DNA of 64,000 nt from Chryseobacterium gleum (GCA_945862165.1 CAMAXI010000001.1:496001-560000); one strand, 5' to 3'; numbered from the stretch's first letter, positions 53,752 through 61,274 are shown. Notes: a model not told the origin generated them from the letters alone. Numbers and translations are program-made.

Positions 53752-54860
53752 CACTTACCAAAATTAGCAGGTTTATCCAACAATAATTTTACTGAAAAAA
53801 CATTTGAATATAAGGCGGTTGATTGATCCCCGATATCTGTAAAAGCATAATTCAATACCACTTGTGCAAATTGAACCCCAACACCAATATTTGGCTGAAA
53901 AGTCAAACTTTTCTTTTTATTGAAATCTGTCACATATTGCATATTTCCAATACCGCATCTGAACATAAAAAATTTACGAATTCCAACTTCCACACCGATA
54001 TGTGGATCAATACTGAATGGTGAGCTAGCAATCAATACATTTCTTTTTCCATCTGTTGTAATATCTAAATCGATTTCACCAGCAACATAATCTCCTTTTG
54101 TATTTACAGGAAATTTAACTTGCGTACCAAAAATAAATCGAGGTAAAGTATATTCCATTCCATTTCTCGGAATTGAATTCCCTGTCATCGAGAATACTTT
54201 TTTGGTTTGGTCGTCTAAAGTAAATACCCACGCATTAAACGTAGAAGTAATATCGCGTGCCATTAAACCAAACTTCCAGTATTTCTTCGCATCGTATTGT
54301 AACCCAGCATCGAGTCCAAATCCCCATGAATGAGCAAAACTACCAACTGCACGGTGAATCAATTTCATACTACCCCCAAAACGCAAACCCTCGACTTTCA
54401 ATTTTCGTGCATACGCTAATGAAAAAGCGTAATCTGCTGCAGAGAATAATGTAATCTTATCGTAATTAACATTTCCACCATTATCGATTAATTGCGTGGT
54501 ATTAGGTATATCATCTACGGCAAATCGAATCATGGAAAACCCAATTCCACTTTTCGCATCAATTGCATGTGCTAGGGATATAAAATCATATTTAGCGATA
54601 CCAGCAAAATATTCGGAGTGCATCCCTCCTACTTCTAACCATTTTTTAGTTAAAGCAACTCCTGCAGGATTCCAATAGGTTGCGCTTGAACCTTCTGTAC
54701 TTGCAACAACTGCATTGGATTGTCCTAAAGCATCCGCACCAACACCAATTTGCAGGAATTCGTTGGAATATTTAGGAGCGGTAGTCGTGGTTTGTTGTGC
54801 GGTAACAGAACCATAAATACCTACTAAAAAAAGTAATATAAGTGATAAATGAAATTTCAT
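53751..54860 (-). CDS. porV2: T9SS outer-membrane protein, PorV2-like
   Basis: A 369-aa outer-membrane beta-barrel. ATG 54860 gives a clean signal peptide (LILLFLVGIYGSVTAQ). The PorV/PorQ family motif follows, with FLQIGVGADALGQSNAVVAS and GSSATYWNPAGVAL near residues 28-66. The remainder alternates barrel strands ending in VQFAQVVLNYAFTDI and FSVKLLL. PorV shuttles cargo from the SprA translocon to the PorU sortase. This pair is separate from the canonical porU-porV genes, which are not in the window. It is the first gene of the porV2-porU2 unit and divergent from pssA. Confidence 0.84.
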   Translation of the reverse strand: MKFHLSLILLFLVGIYGSVTAQQTTTTAPKYSNEFLQIGVGADALGQSNAVVASTEGSSATYWNPAGVALTKKWLEVGGMHSEYFAGIAKYDFISLAHAIDAKSGIGFSMIRFAVDDIPNTTQLIDNGGNVNYDKITLFSAADYAFSLAYARKLKVEGLRFGGSMKLIHRAVGSFAHSWGFGLDAGLQYDAKKYWKFGLMARDITSTFNAWVFTLDDQTKKVFSMTGNSIPRNGMEYTLPRFIFGTQVKFPVNTKGDYVAGEIDLDITTDGKRNVLIASSPFSIDPHIGVEVGIRKFFMFRCGIGNMQYVTDFNKKKSLTFQPNIGVGVQFAQVVLNYAFTDIGDQSTALYSNVFSVKLLLDKPANFGK

Positions 54861-54980
54861 ATGTAAAATTTGTACTTCAACTAACACGTGTTTTTTAAAA
54901 AAATTGTGTTCTTTGTATTCCAACTTGCATTTAAACCATAAAAGTAACAAAAGATACTTTATATATAGACTACAAAATTG

Positions 54981-55811
54981 ATGAAAAGTACCCTCTCCAT
55001 GTTTAATATCCCGAACCTATTTACAGCATCCAATATGTTGTGTGGGATCCTTGCTATTTTACTTTCTGTTTCCGGAAGAATTGATTTAGCACCTTTTGCG
55101 ATTTATTTAGGTGCAATTTTAGACTTTTTCGATGGTTTTTTAGCGCGAAAATTAAACCAACAAGGAGAATTAGGAAAACAAATGGATTCTTTAGCGGATA
55201 TGATTACGTTTGGCGTTGCTCCAGGAGTAATGATGCTGGTGTTGTTAACAAGTGTAATAGATCCAACTTTCAATACTGGTAATGGAACACCATTAAATTG
55301 GAGTGTTCAAATTTCCTTTGGATTTTGGGTAGAAAATATCATGACTGGAAAATCATTTTCTTTCTTACCGTTTATTGCATTAATCATCCCTTTCTTCTCT
55401 ATCTTTCGTTTAGCAAAATTCAACATTGACACACGCCAAAGTGATTCGTTTATTGGTTTAAACACACCTGCAAACACAATCTTTTTCACTTCTTTTCCTT
55501 TGTTATGCTTTTATTATCATAATGATCATACATTTGCAGGGGAATTAGTTAGAACGATTGTTACACCATCTATTTTGATTCCTTTGATTCTTTTAATGTC
55601 CTTGTTATTAGTATCTGAAATTCCTTTCTTTTCTTTTAAATTCAAGCATTTCAAATGGAAAGGGAATGAACTTCGTTTTTTATTCTTAATAACTTGTGGA
55701 ATATTAATTCCAACAATATTGGTGTGGTCCATTCCAATTATTATACTTTTGTATATTATTTTATCTGTAGTCGAAAATTTATTCATTAAAAACAAACAAT
55801 ATGAAGTTTAA
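54981..55811 (+). CDS. pssA: CDP-diacylglycerol-serine O-phosphatidyltransferase
   Basis: A 276-aa integral membrane enzyme. The CDP-alcohol phosphatidyltransferase signature is complete, from DFFDGFLARKLNQQGELGKQ to the MDSLAD Asp residues, within residues 50-75. The start IPNLFTASNMLCGILAIL is typical of PssA. About seven hydrophobic helices follow. It makes phosphatidylserine from CDP-diacylglycerol and serine, the precursor of phosphatidylethanolamine. ATG 54981 is preferred over the TTG three bases upstream. The 3' end overlaps purS by 11 bp. Confidence 0.92.
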   Translation: MKSTLSMFNIPNLFTASNMLCGILAILLSVSGRIDLAPFAIYLGAILDFFDGFLARKLNQQGELGKQMDSLADMITFGVAPGVMMLVLLTSVIDPTFNTGNGTPLNWSVQISFGFWVENIMTGKSFSFLPFIALIIPFFSIFRLAKFNIDTRQSDSFIGLNTPANTIFFTSFPLLCFYYHNDHTFAGELVRTIVTPSILIPLILLMSLLLVSEIPFFSFKFKHFKWKGNELRFLFLITCGILIPTILVWSIPIIILLYIILSVVENLFIKNKQYEV

Positions 55812-56052
55812 AGCTGAAATCGATGTAATGCCATTGGATGCATTATTAGACCCACAAGGAAAAGCTGTATCAAGCAGTATGAAAAATATTGGATTACCTG
55901 AAATTGATGGTGTTCGTATTGGTAGACATATTCGTTTATTTGTGGACGCAGCATCTAAAGACGAGGCAACTACAAAAGTAGATACAGCATGTAAAAAATT
56001 ACTTTCGAATCAAATTATGGAAAGTTATACGTTTGAACTAGTAGAAGCGTAA
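55801..56052 (+). CDS. purS: Phosphoribosylformylglycinamidine synthase subunit PurS
   Basis: An 83-aa protein of normal PurS length. It opens with a beta strand FKAEIDVMPLDALLDPQGKA and has the conserved middle GLPEIDGVRIGRHIRLFVDA, ending IMESYTFELVE. In the three-part FGAM synthase PurS bridges the small PurL and the PurQ glutaminase in the fourth step of purine synthesis. Its genomic partners purL/purQ are not adjacent. Instead it overlaps pssA by 11 bp and is followed by a terminator, so it is expressed with the phospholipid gene. Confidence 0.9.
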   Translation: MKFKAEIDVMPLDALLDPQGKAVSSSMKNIGLPEIDGVRIGRHIRLFVDAASKDEATTKVDTACKKLLSNQIMESYTFELVEA

Positions 56053-56072
56053 TATTTTTCTTTTAAATAATT

Positions 56073-56105
56073 AAAGCCATCTTTAGTAGGTGGCTTTTTT
56101 GTTTT
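56073..56105 (+). terminator. Terminator of pssA-purS
   Basis: AAAGCCATC and GGTGGCTTT pair (one G-T pair) around a TTTAGTA loop, followed by a T-run, 21 bp after the purS stop. Confidence 0.85.
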
Positions 56106-56335
56106 TACACGTTGACCCGCCGGTGTAAAATAAGGCACGATTTTTTTCTTTTTTTTGCGCAGAGAATCAAGAGAAAAGTGAAGTAGTTGACGGAATTTTT
56201 GAGGTCGCAGAGATTTAATCTAACTATGTTAGATTTGAAACCAAAAATTTTGACGAAGTAAAAAAACTCTGCGTACTCGAAAACGCAATTTACGTCAAAA
56301 ATCACAAAAAATCACTGCGCTAAAAATCACAAAAG
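56103..56335. repeat. Structured intergenic region between purS and the aldehyde dehydrogenase
   Basis: No gene is seen in this stretch. It holds a hairpin TTTTACAC/GTGTAAAA (56103-56130), a palindrome AATCTAAC-TAT-GTTAGATT (56217-56235), CGCAGAG (56206-56212) facing CTCTGCG (56267-56273), and three direct copies of AAAAATCAC at 56297, 56307 and 56322. The CTCTGCG and AAAAATCAC phrases resemble dispersed Bacteroidota intergenic repeats; an operator role ahead of the dehydrogenase gene is also possible. Confidence 0.6.
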
Positions 56336-56359
56336 AAATATGTTTCCTACATTTATCGT

Positions 56360-57844
56360 ATGAAAATCCCAAACCTCATCGGCTACCAATCTTCATCAGA
56401 AGGAACTAACACTTATCAAACTATTAACCCAATTACGGATCAGATCCATCCTGCACTTTTTGTGGAAGCAACGCAGGAAGAAGTTAAACGCTGTGCAATT
56501 TTGGCGAAAGCTGCCTACCGTATTTTTTCTAGAACATCATCGAAAGTACGTGCGCAATTTTTAAGAGCCATTGTTACGGAATTAGAACTACACAAATCGA
56601 TTTTAACAGCCACGTATTGCGATGAATCTGGATTAAACCAACAACGTGCTGAAGTTGAATTTGCACGTACTATTTTTCAATTAACATCCTTTGCAGAATT
56701 ACTTTCTCAAGAAAACTGGGAAATTAGACATATTGAATTCCCTGAACCAAACAGAACACCAACTCCTAAACCACAACTAACAAAATACAAATTAGGTATT
56801 GGTCCAATAGTGGTCTTTGGCGCTAGTAATTTTCCGTTTGCCTATTCTACCATAGGGGGTGACACAGCAGCTGCATTCGCTGCAGGTTGTCCTGTTATCG
56901 TGAAAAGTCATCCATTTCATGCGCACACAAGCTATAAAGTAGCACAATTGGTCGTAAAAGCAGCACAAGAACTTGGTTTACCAGAGGGTGTATTTTCGCA
57001 TCTAAACGCGAATGGTTACGAAGTTGGAAAACAATTAGTACAACATCCATACGTTCAGGGAGTAGGTTTTACAGGAAGTATTACAGGTGGTTTGGCGTTA
57101 CAAGAATTAGCGCAACAACGCGAAGTTCCAATTCCTGTATTTGCTGAAATGGGGAGTTTGAATCCAGTGGTAATTTTACCTTCAGCTCTTTCTTCGAATT
57201 CAGAAGACATTGCTAACAGACTTGCTTTATCCATCACCAAAGACTCAGGACAATTTTGTACGAAACCTGGTGCGCTATTTTTACTAGCATGCGCTGAAAC
57301 AGATCGTTTCTTAGAAACATTCAAACCTATATTTGAGCAACAAGCAAGTTATTCGATGGTACACCCTACCATTGCACGCACATACACCAAACGAACTAAA
57401 CTGGTATTAGATCAACCAGATGTTCAACTTTTCGCACAAGGAACTATAAATGAAAGTTGTAATCTTGGAATACCTCAATTAGCTATTTCCGATGGCAAAA
57501 CATTTAATACGAATAAAATCCTTCAAGAAGAAGTTTTTGGCCCTCATGCAATCTTAGTGATTTGTGAAAGTCAACACGAATTGGAGCAAATTTTAGAAAA
57601 AATTTCTGGTCAATTGACGTTTTCCATTTTTCACAACGAAGAAAACATACAAACTAGTAATTTGTTTTACATCGCGCAAGAAAAAGCTGGACGGGTGATT
57701 TTGAATGGAGTTCCAACAGGAGTTGAGGTAAGTCCTGCAATGCAACACGGTGGACCTTTCCCTTCCTCTTCGGACAGTCGCTTTACAGCAGTAGGGACTG
57801 ATTCAATTGAACGATTTTTGCGAAGTGTTACGGTTCAAAAATGA
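56360..57844 (+). CDS. Aldehyde dehydrogenase, alpha-ketoglutaric semialdehyde dehydrogenase-like
   Basis: A 494-aa NAD(P)-dependent aldehyde dehydrogenase. The cofactor-binding and oxyanion Asn motif is VVFGASNFPFAYSTIGGDTA near 152, followed by GCPVIVKSHPFHAHTS. The catalytic Glu lies in VFAEMGSLNPVVI near 263 and the nucleophile Cys in KDSGQFCTKPGALFL near 302. The opening KRCAILAKAAYRIFSR and the GVEVSPAMQHGGPFPSSSDS end are typical of the KGSADH-like subgroup, which acts in sugar-acid or hydroxyproline breakdown. No pathway genes are adjacent, so the substrate is unknown. It is the last housekeeping-type gene before the accessory end of the window. Confidence 0.85.
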   Translation: MKIPNLIGYQSSSEGTNTYQTINPITDQIHPALFVEATQEEVKRCAILAKAAYRIFSRTSSKVRAQFLRAIVTELELHKSILTATYCDESGLNQQRAEVEFARTIFQLTSFAELLSQENWEIRHIEFPEPNRTPTPKPQLTKYKLGIGPIVVFGASNFPFAYSTIGGDTAAAFAAGCPVIVKSHPFHAHTSYKVAQLVVKAAQELGLPEGVFSHLNANGYEVGKQLVQHPYVQGVGFTGSITGGLALQELAQQREVPIPVFAEMGSLNPVVILPSALSSNSEDIANRLALSITKDSGQFCTKPGALFLLACAETDRFLETFKPIFEQQASYSMVHPTIARTYTKRTKLVLDQPDVQLFAQGTINESCNLGIPQLAISDGKTFNTNKILQEEVFGPHAILVICESQHELEQILEKISGQLTFSIFHNEENIQTSNLFYIAQEKAGRVILNGVPTGVEVSPAMQHGGPFPSSSDSRFTAVGTDSIERFLRSVTVQK

Positions 57845-57850
57845 TAATTA

Positions 57851-57900
57851 TATCTTTTTTAAGAGATAAAAATTATTAAAAATATCTTTTAAAAAAGATA
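57851..57900. repeat. AT-rich inverted repeat after the aldehyde dehydrogenase
   Basis: TATCTTTTTTAAGAGATA (57851-57868) and TATCTTTTAAAAAAGATA (57883-57900) are inverted arms with 17 of 18 positions pairing, around a 14-nt loop. It could end dehydrogenase transcription or act as an operator for the ATPase gene that follows. Confidence 0.65.
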
Positions 57901-57914
57901 AAAAAACAATATAT

Positions 57915-57934
57915 TTACACTATACAAAGTGTAA
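57915..57934. promoter_or_regulatory. Palindrome at the start of the AAA ATPase gene (possible operator)
   Basis: TTACACT and AGTGTAA are perfect inverted arms separated by 6 nt, ending 3 bp before the ATG at 57938. Its place over the expected transcription start suggests a repressor site or a hairpin that blocks translation; this is inference. Confidence 0.45.
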
Positions 57935-57937
57935 GTC

Positions 57938-59182
57938 ATGCGAGAAATATTCAAACAAATCATCATTCAGCGCCAAGATTGGCTCCGAAAAATCGATGTA
58001 CAAGCAAGGAAAGTCGACCTAGAAGCAAATGCAAACTATGTGTTTACTGGGTTACGACGCGCGGGTAAGACTTACTACTTATATCAAATCATCCAATCGC
58101 TCGTTAAGAAAAACAATTTTGATGCTATCCTTTTCATCAATTTTGAAGATGAGCGATTGATTGGGATGACCCATCTTCATTTTAACGAGATACTAGAAGC
58201 TTACAAGGAATTATTCGACCAACAACCCATTATCTTTTTAGATGAAGTACAAAACATTGAACATTGGCAAAAATTCGCACGACGCTTAGCGGATGAAGGA
58301 TATCGCGTATGTGTAACTGGAAGTAATGCAGAGATGTTGAGTAGTGAAATTGCTACCACTTTAGGAGGTCGTTATATCAGTAAAGAAATTTTACCCTTAT
58401 CATTTAGCGAATATTTATCCTTTAAAAAACTAAAGTTTTCTGCAAATGCCTTGTACTCCGAAGAACACTTTGAGTTAAAGAAACAATATGTAGAATACTT
58501 ACAATATGGTGGGTTTCCTGAACTTCTTCACCTGGATAATAAACGTGATTTTTTATCCTCCGTGTATCAAAAACTATTTTATGGAGATTTAATAGCTCGT
58601 TACAAAATTTCGAATCCGAACTTATTAAAATTCTTAATCAAAAAACTTGCAGAAAGCGTCAATAATGAGACATCTGTAAATCGCATTAAGAAATTGATTA
58701 GTTCCACTGGGATTAGTATCGGTAGTAATACCTTGTTCGATTATTTAAATCATTTGGAAGCCTCTTTTTTGATTGCTCCGATTACTAATTTTTACAGCAA
58801 GTTTGTAGAAAAAGAAACCAATAAAAAGTATTACTTTTTAGATACCGGAATACTGATGTTGTTTTTAAACGATCAAGACACTAAGTTATTGGAAAATCAA
58901 ATCTACATCGAACTTAGAAGAAGAGGTTACGCTCCTTATTTCTTGAAAAGCAAATTTGAAGTTGACTTTTATGTGCCCGAAGCTAATTTATTAATTCAAG
59001 TTTCGTATAGTATCTCAGACATCGAAACACGCAAACGTGAAGTAAAAGCGTTGGATGTAGCCATGAAATCATTTGAAATTAAAGAAAGTTGGATTATTAC
59101 CATGGATGAACGAGAAATCATCGAAACGGAAAATGGAAAAATTCGTGTGATACCAGCATTTGAGTGGTTGAGGAAAGTATAA
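57938..59182 (+). CDS. AAA ATPase with DUF4143 domain
   Basis: A 414-aa protein of the AAA_14/DUF4143 family. Walker A is FTGLRRAGKTYYLYQ near 34 and Walker B PIIFLDEVQNIEHW near 98; CVTGSNAEMLSSE near 127 and GRYISKEILPLSFSEYLSF near 146 are further family blocks. The DUF4143 part (about 200-390) includes LNHLEASFLIAPI-type and KKYYFLDTGILM, and a PD-(D/E)xK-like region with FEVDFYVPEANLLIQVSYSI. These ATPases are patchily distributed, often in accessory DNA, with no settled function. It is flanked on both sides by inverted repeats, as a mobile or exchangeable unit would be. Confidence 0.88.
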   Translation: MREIFKQIIIQRQDWLRKIDVQARKVDLEANANYVFTGLRRAGKTYYLYQIIQSLVKKNNFDAILFINFEDERLIGMTHLHFNEILEAYKELFDQQPIIFLDEVQNIEHWQKFARRLADEGYRVCVTGSNAEMLSSEIATTLGGRYISKEILPLSFSEYLSFKKLKFSANALYSEEHFELKKQYVEYLQYGGFPELLHLDNKRDFLSSVYQKLFYGDLIARYKISNPNLLKFLIKKLAESVNNETSVNRIKKLISSTGISIGSNTLFDYLNHLEASFLIAPITNFYSKFVEKETNKKYYFLDTGILMLFLNDQDTKLLENQIYIELRRRGYAPYFLKSKFEVDFYVPEANLLIQVSYSISDIETRKREVKALDVAMKSFEIKESWIITMDEREIIETENGKIRVIPAFEWLRKV

Positions 59183-59185
59183 CTA

Positions 59186-59243
59186 TTTAATGTATACATG
59201 AAACTAATTGCAATAAGGTGAAAAGTTTCCTGTATACATTAAA
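59186..59243. repeat. Inverted repeat just after the AAA ATPase gene
   Basis: TTTAATGTATACATGAAACT (59186-59205) pairs at 19 of 20 positions with AGTTTCCTGTATACATTAAA (59224-59243). The loop is 18 nt. It begins 3 bp past the ATPase stop. Confidence 0.7.
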
Positions 59244-59252
59244 CAAAAAACC

Positions 59253-59297
59253 GGTACAAATCCTCCAATTGATTACCTAATTTGTACCATTTTTTTT
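59253..59297 (+). terminator. Second stem-loop after the ATPase gene, with T-run
   Basis: GGTACAAAT (59253-59261) and ATTTGTACC (59280-59288) pair perfectly around an 18-nt loop, and ATTTTTTTT follows on the plus strand. Confidence 0.65.
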
Positions 59298-59312
59298 ATG
59301 TAAATTATATAA

Positions 59313-59717
59313 AAACACCCTAGTAAAATCATTGTTTTAAATTTGGAATTAGTAGAACAATTAGGTTCTGGTATTCCAAGAATTCTTCAATATTATGGAA
59401 AGGAATCTTTTCAGTTTACCGAAAATTTTCTACGAATGACTTTTAGAAAAAATCAGATAGAGTCAACCCCATTATCAGGTGGTCAGATTGGTGGTCAGAC
59501 TGGTGGTCAGACTGCAAGTTTGAGTTATCAATTATCTGAGCGTCAAATCGAAATTTTCAAACTAATAGAATCAGATTTAAAGATCACGAGAAAGCAAATT
59601 GCTGAAAAACTAGAAATTAATGAATCGGCCGTTCAAAAACATATAAAAACACTCATCGAAAAGAAAATCATAGAAAGAAGAGGTACTAAAAATGGATATT
59701 GGAAAATACTTGTTTAG
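59313..59717 (+). pseudogene. C-terminal remnant of an AlbA_2-type ATP-binding/HTH regulator
   Basis: The frame is open from 59313, after TAA 59310-59312, to TAG 59717, but has no ATG; TTG 59343 is the only early start candidate. The encoded 124-134 residues begin LELVEQLGSGIPRILQYYG, which in the Schlafen-AlbA_2 'ATP-dependent DNA helicase-like/putative regulator' family lies in the late HATPase_c_4 region. They continue with the GGQIGGQTGGQT linker and a winged-helix domain (ITRKQIAEKLEINESAVQKH). The N-terminal AlbA_2 domain, about 300 residues, is missing, and the upstream 130 bp holds hairpins instead. I infer a truncated gene; expression of the HTH part alone is possible. Confidence 0.75.
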
Positions 59718-59752
59718 AAACACAATAGTCATGCCTTGTACTAATTTTCTTA

Positions 59753-59790
59753 AGCAAAAAAAAATCCTGCGACCGATTGGCGCAGGATTT
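59753..59790 (-). terminator. Repeated hairpin terminator, copy 1 (after the YoeB toxin)
   Basis: Arms AATCCTGCG (59763-59771) and CGCAGGATT (59781-59789) surround ACCGATTGG, in which CC and GG can also pair. On the minus strand nine T residues follow, as expected of an intrinsic terminator for the toxin-antitoxin unit. A 39-bp stretch here is identical to copy 2 at 60370-60408. Confidence 0.88.
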
Positions 59791-59820
59791 CTTGTTTATT
59801 TGAACAAAGTTATGATTTCG

Positions 59821-60087
59821 TTACTTATAATGGCCTCTTAAGGAATAAATCACAACCGAATAATCAATAACTTTATAAATCAATCGATGTTCACGGTTAA
59901 TTCGTCTAGACCAATATCCTGACAATTCATGTTTTAATGCTTCAGGTTTACCAACACCAGAAAATGGTGTATCTAAAATTTCTTCTAATAAAGCATTTAA
60001 TTTCTTTAAGACTATTTTATTGCCAGATTTTTTGAAAAATTCAACATCTTCTTTCGCTTTGTCCGTAAAATCTAAGACATACCCCAT
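59821..60087 (-). CDS. yoeB: Toxin of the Txe/YoeB family
   Basis: An 88-aa protein of exact YoeB length. It has the RelE-superfamily fold with FTDKAKEDVEFFKKSG early and the diagnostic block KHELSGYWSRRINREHRLIY at 52-71. The end YSLRGHYK supplies the catalytic Arg/His-Tyr positions (R84, H86, Y87). YoeB cleaves mRNA on the ribosome when freed from its antitoxin. The antitoxin gene lies directly upstream with one base between stop and start. The unit ends in repeated hairpin copy 1. Confidence 0.92.
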   Translation of the reverse strand: MGYVLDFTDKAKEDVEFFKKSGNKIVLKKLNALLEEILDTPFSGVGKPEALKHELSGYWSRRINREHRLIYKVIDYSVVIYSLRGHYK

Positions 60088-60088
60088 T

Positions 60089-60304
60089 TTACAAACCTAA
60101 AAATTCTTTCAAATCTTCTTTTTTAACAGTTGTATAGCTCCCATCTTTATATTGCTGTTCACTTTCTGCAATCTTGGCAACAAACTCTGAATTATAAGGA
60201 ACTTCCTCCTTGCCAACCTCAAACTTAATTTTAAGTGCTTTCATAAACGCTTTCAATGCATTTACTTGCTCTTTATTTTCGGTATGGATGGTAAAAGTTG
60301 TCAT
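60089..60304 (-). CDS. Antitoxin partner of YoeB (DUF2683-like)
   Basis: A 71-aa protein beginning MTTFTIHTENKEQVNALKAF then MKALKIKFEV. This resembles short Bacteroidota DUF2683-type antitoxins more than the usual YefM/Phd partner. The C-terminal part (ESEQQYKDGSYTTVKKEDLK) is a plausible toxin-wrapping tail. It likely binds its own promoter and neutralises YoeB; this is inferred from the one-base spacing to the toxin gene. No -7 box is obvious upstream; copy 2 of the repeated hairpin lies 66 bp before the start. Confidence 0.8.
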   Translation of the reverse strand: MTTFTIHTENKEQVNALKAFMKALKIKFEVGKEEVPYNSEFVAKIAESEQQYKDGSYTTVKKEDLKEFLGL

Positions 60305-60370
60305 GGTATTTTGATTTATATATCAAATTTACAAAAAATACAAATTACATCAAAATGTAACTGATGACAA

Positions 60371-60408
60371 AGCAAAAAAAAATCCTGCGACCGATTGGCG
60401 CAGGATTT
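60371..60408 (-). terminator. Repeated hairpin terminator, copy 2 (after yidD)
   Basis: The same arms, AATCCTGCG (60381-60389) and CGCAGGATT (60399-60407), and loop as copy 1, with nine A residues on the plus strand that become a T-run on the minus strand. It lies 63 bp after the yidD stop and would end the yidD unit. Confidence 0.85.
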
Positions 60409-60471
60409 GTAATATTTTTAATAGAATTTTAAAAAAAACGATTTTTTTGAAAGGATAAATACCATTATAAT

Positions 60472-60681
60472 TTATGGAAAATCTATTCCTCCAATATTTC
60501 TTGATGAATCACATCTGTAAATCCTTTTTAAAATAAGATATAATGATCTAAAAACATTATATTTTTTCAATGCCATTATAGCATAATTTGAACAACTTGG
60601 ATAAAAGATACATGTGCAAACATGATTTTCCTTTTTATTATTTTGATATTTATAAACCAAATTAATTAATAAAGATTTCAT
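60472..60681 (-). CDS. yidD: YidD-like membrane protein insertion efficiency factor
   Basis: A 69-aa protein. It has the YidD core CTCIFYPSCSNYAIMALKKY at 22-41 with its Cys pattern, then LYLILKRIYRCDSSRNIGGI at 48-67 and ends in DFP, close to the GG-x-DPVP end of the family. YidD assists YidC-dependent insertion into the inner membrane and usually sits near rnpA/yidC. Here it sits in accessory DNA behind an unrecognised gene, so it may be a second, laterally acquired copy. The polar N-terminal loop QNNKKENH is unusual. Confidence 0.82.
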   Translation of the reverse strand: MKSLLINLVYKYQNNKKENHVCTCIFYPSCSNYAIMALKKYNVFRSLYLILKRIYRCDSSRNIGGIDFP

Positions 60682-60713
60682 CTAATTTCTCCTAAAATAT
60701 AATTTGGTTATGA

Positions 60714-61274
60714 TTAAACTTTAAAATCTTGAGCAATATTAAAAGAAAAATAATCGTAGCTAAATTTATTTTTATACCCATTACCGCCTATCTTGTTGAA
60801 AATTCTTTTAAAACAACCTGGTTTAAATTTGACCTGTGCTTCTAAATCACAATATGGTTTTATTTTTGGATTATTTTGTAAAAACTCCTCTATTGCTAAA
60901 CGTCCTGATTCAACATAAGGATCAACATTTTTTTTATTTGTAGTAACACCTAATTCAAACTCAGAACTAACCGGTTTTATTTCAATAAACTTACAAGGAG
61001 TCATTGGATTTTCATTTTTCTCAAAAATTGCATATTTAAACTTAATTCTTATGACCTCTTCCTTTTCCTTCCTCATTACAAAACGAATAACTTTTCGCAT
61101 ACAACCTGGTTTAATATCAACTTCTGCATCATAATTACATCGATAATTAAAACCCTCTTTGTAATTTTCTTCAATTTTTGAAATAGCAAAATTTAAAGCT
61201 GTTTTTTCTCTGCTTTGTTTACTGCTACCAAAAAAAGAATCACTTTGCTCAACTATAAAAGATTCTACTTTCAT
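60714..61274 (-). CDS. Hypothetical protein with an internal duplication (186 aa)
   Basis: I do not recognise the family. The start at 61274 (MKVESFIVEQSDSFFG) is chosen because codons upstream fall in a 103-bp repeat shared with 62128-62230. The protein contains two related units of about 60 residues. The first runs from ALNFAISKIEENYKEG through CNYDAEVDIKPGCMRKV, and the second from RLAIEEFLQNNPKIKP through CDLEAQVKFKPGCFKRI. Both carry Cys-x11-Cys ending in KPGC (C46/C58 and C142/C154), 96 residues apart, suggesting metal binding or a disulfide. There is no signal peptide or membrane helix. yidD follows 32 bp downstream. Confidence 0.65.
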   Translation of the reverse strand: MKVESFIVEQSDSFFGSSKQSREKTALNFAISKIEENYKEGFNYRCNYDAEVDIKPGCMRKVIRFVMRKEKEEVIRIKFKYAIFEKNENPMTPCKFIEIKPVSSEFELGVTTNKKNVDPYVESGRLAIEEFLQNNPKIKPYCDLEAQVKFKPGCFKRIFNKIGGNGYKNKFSYDYFSFNIAQDFKV

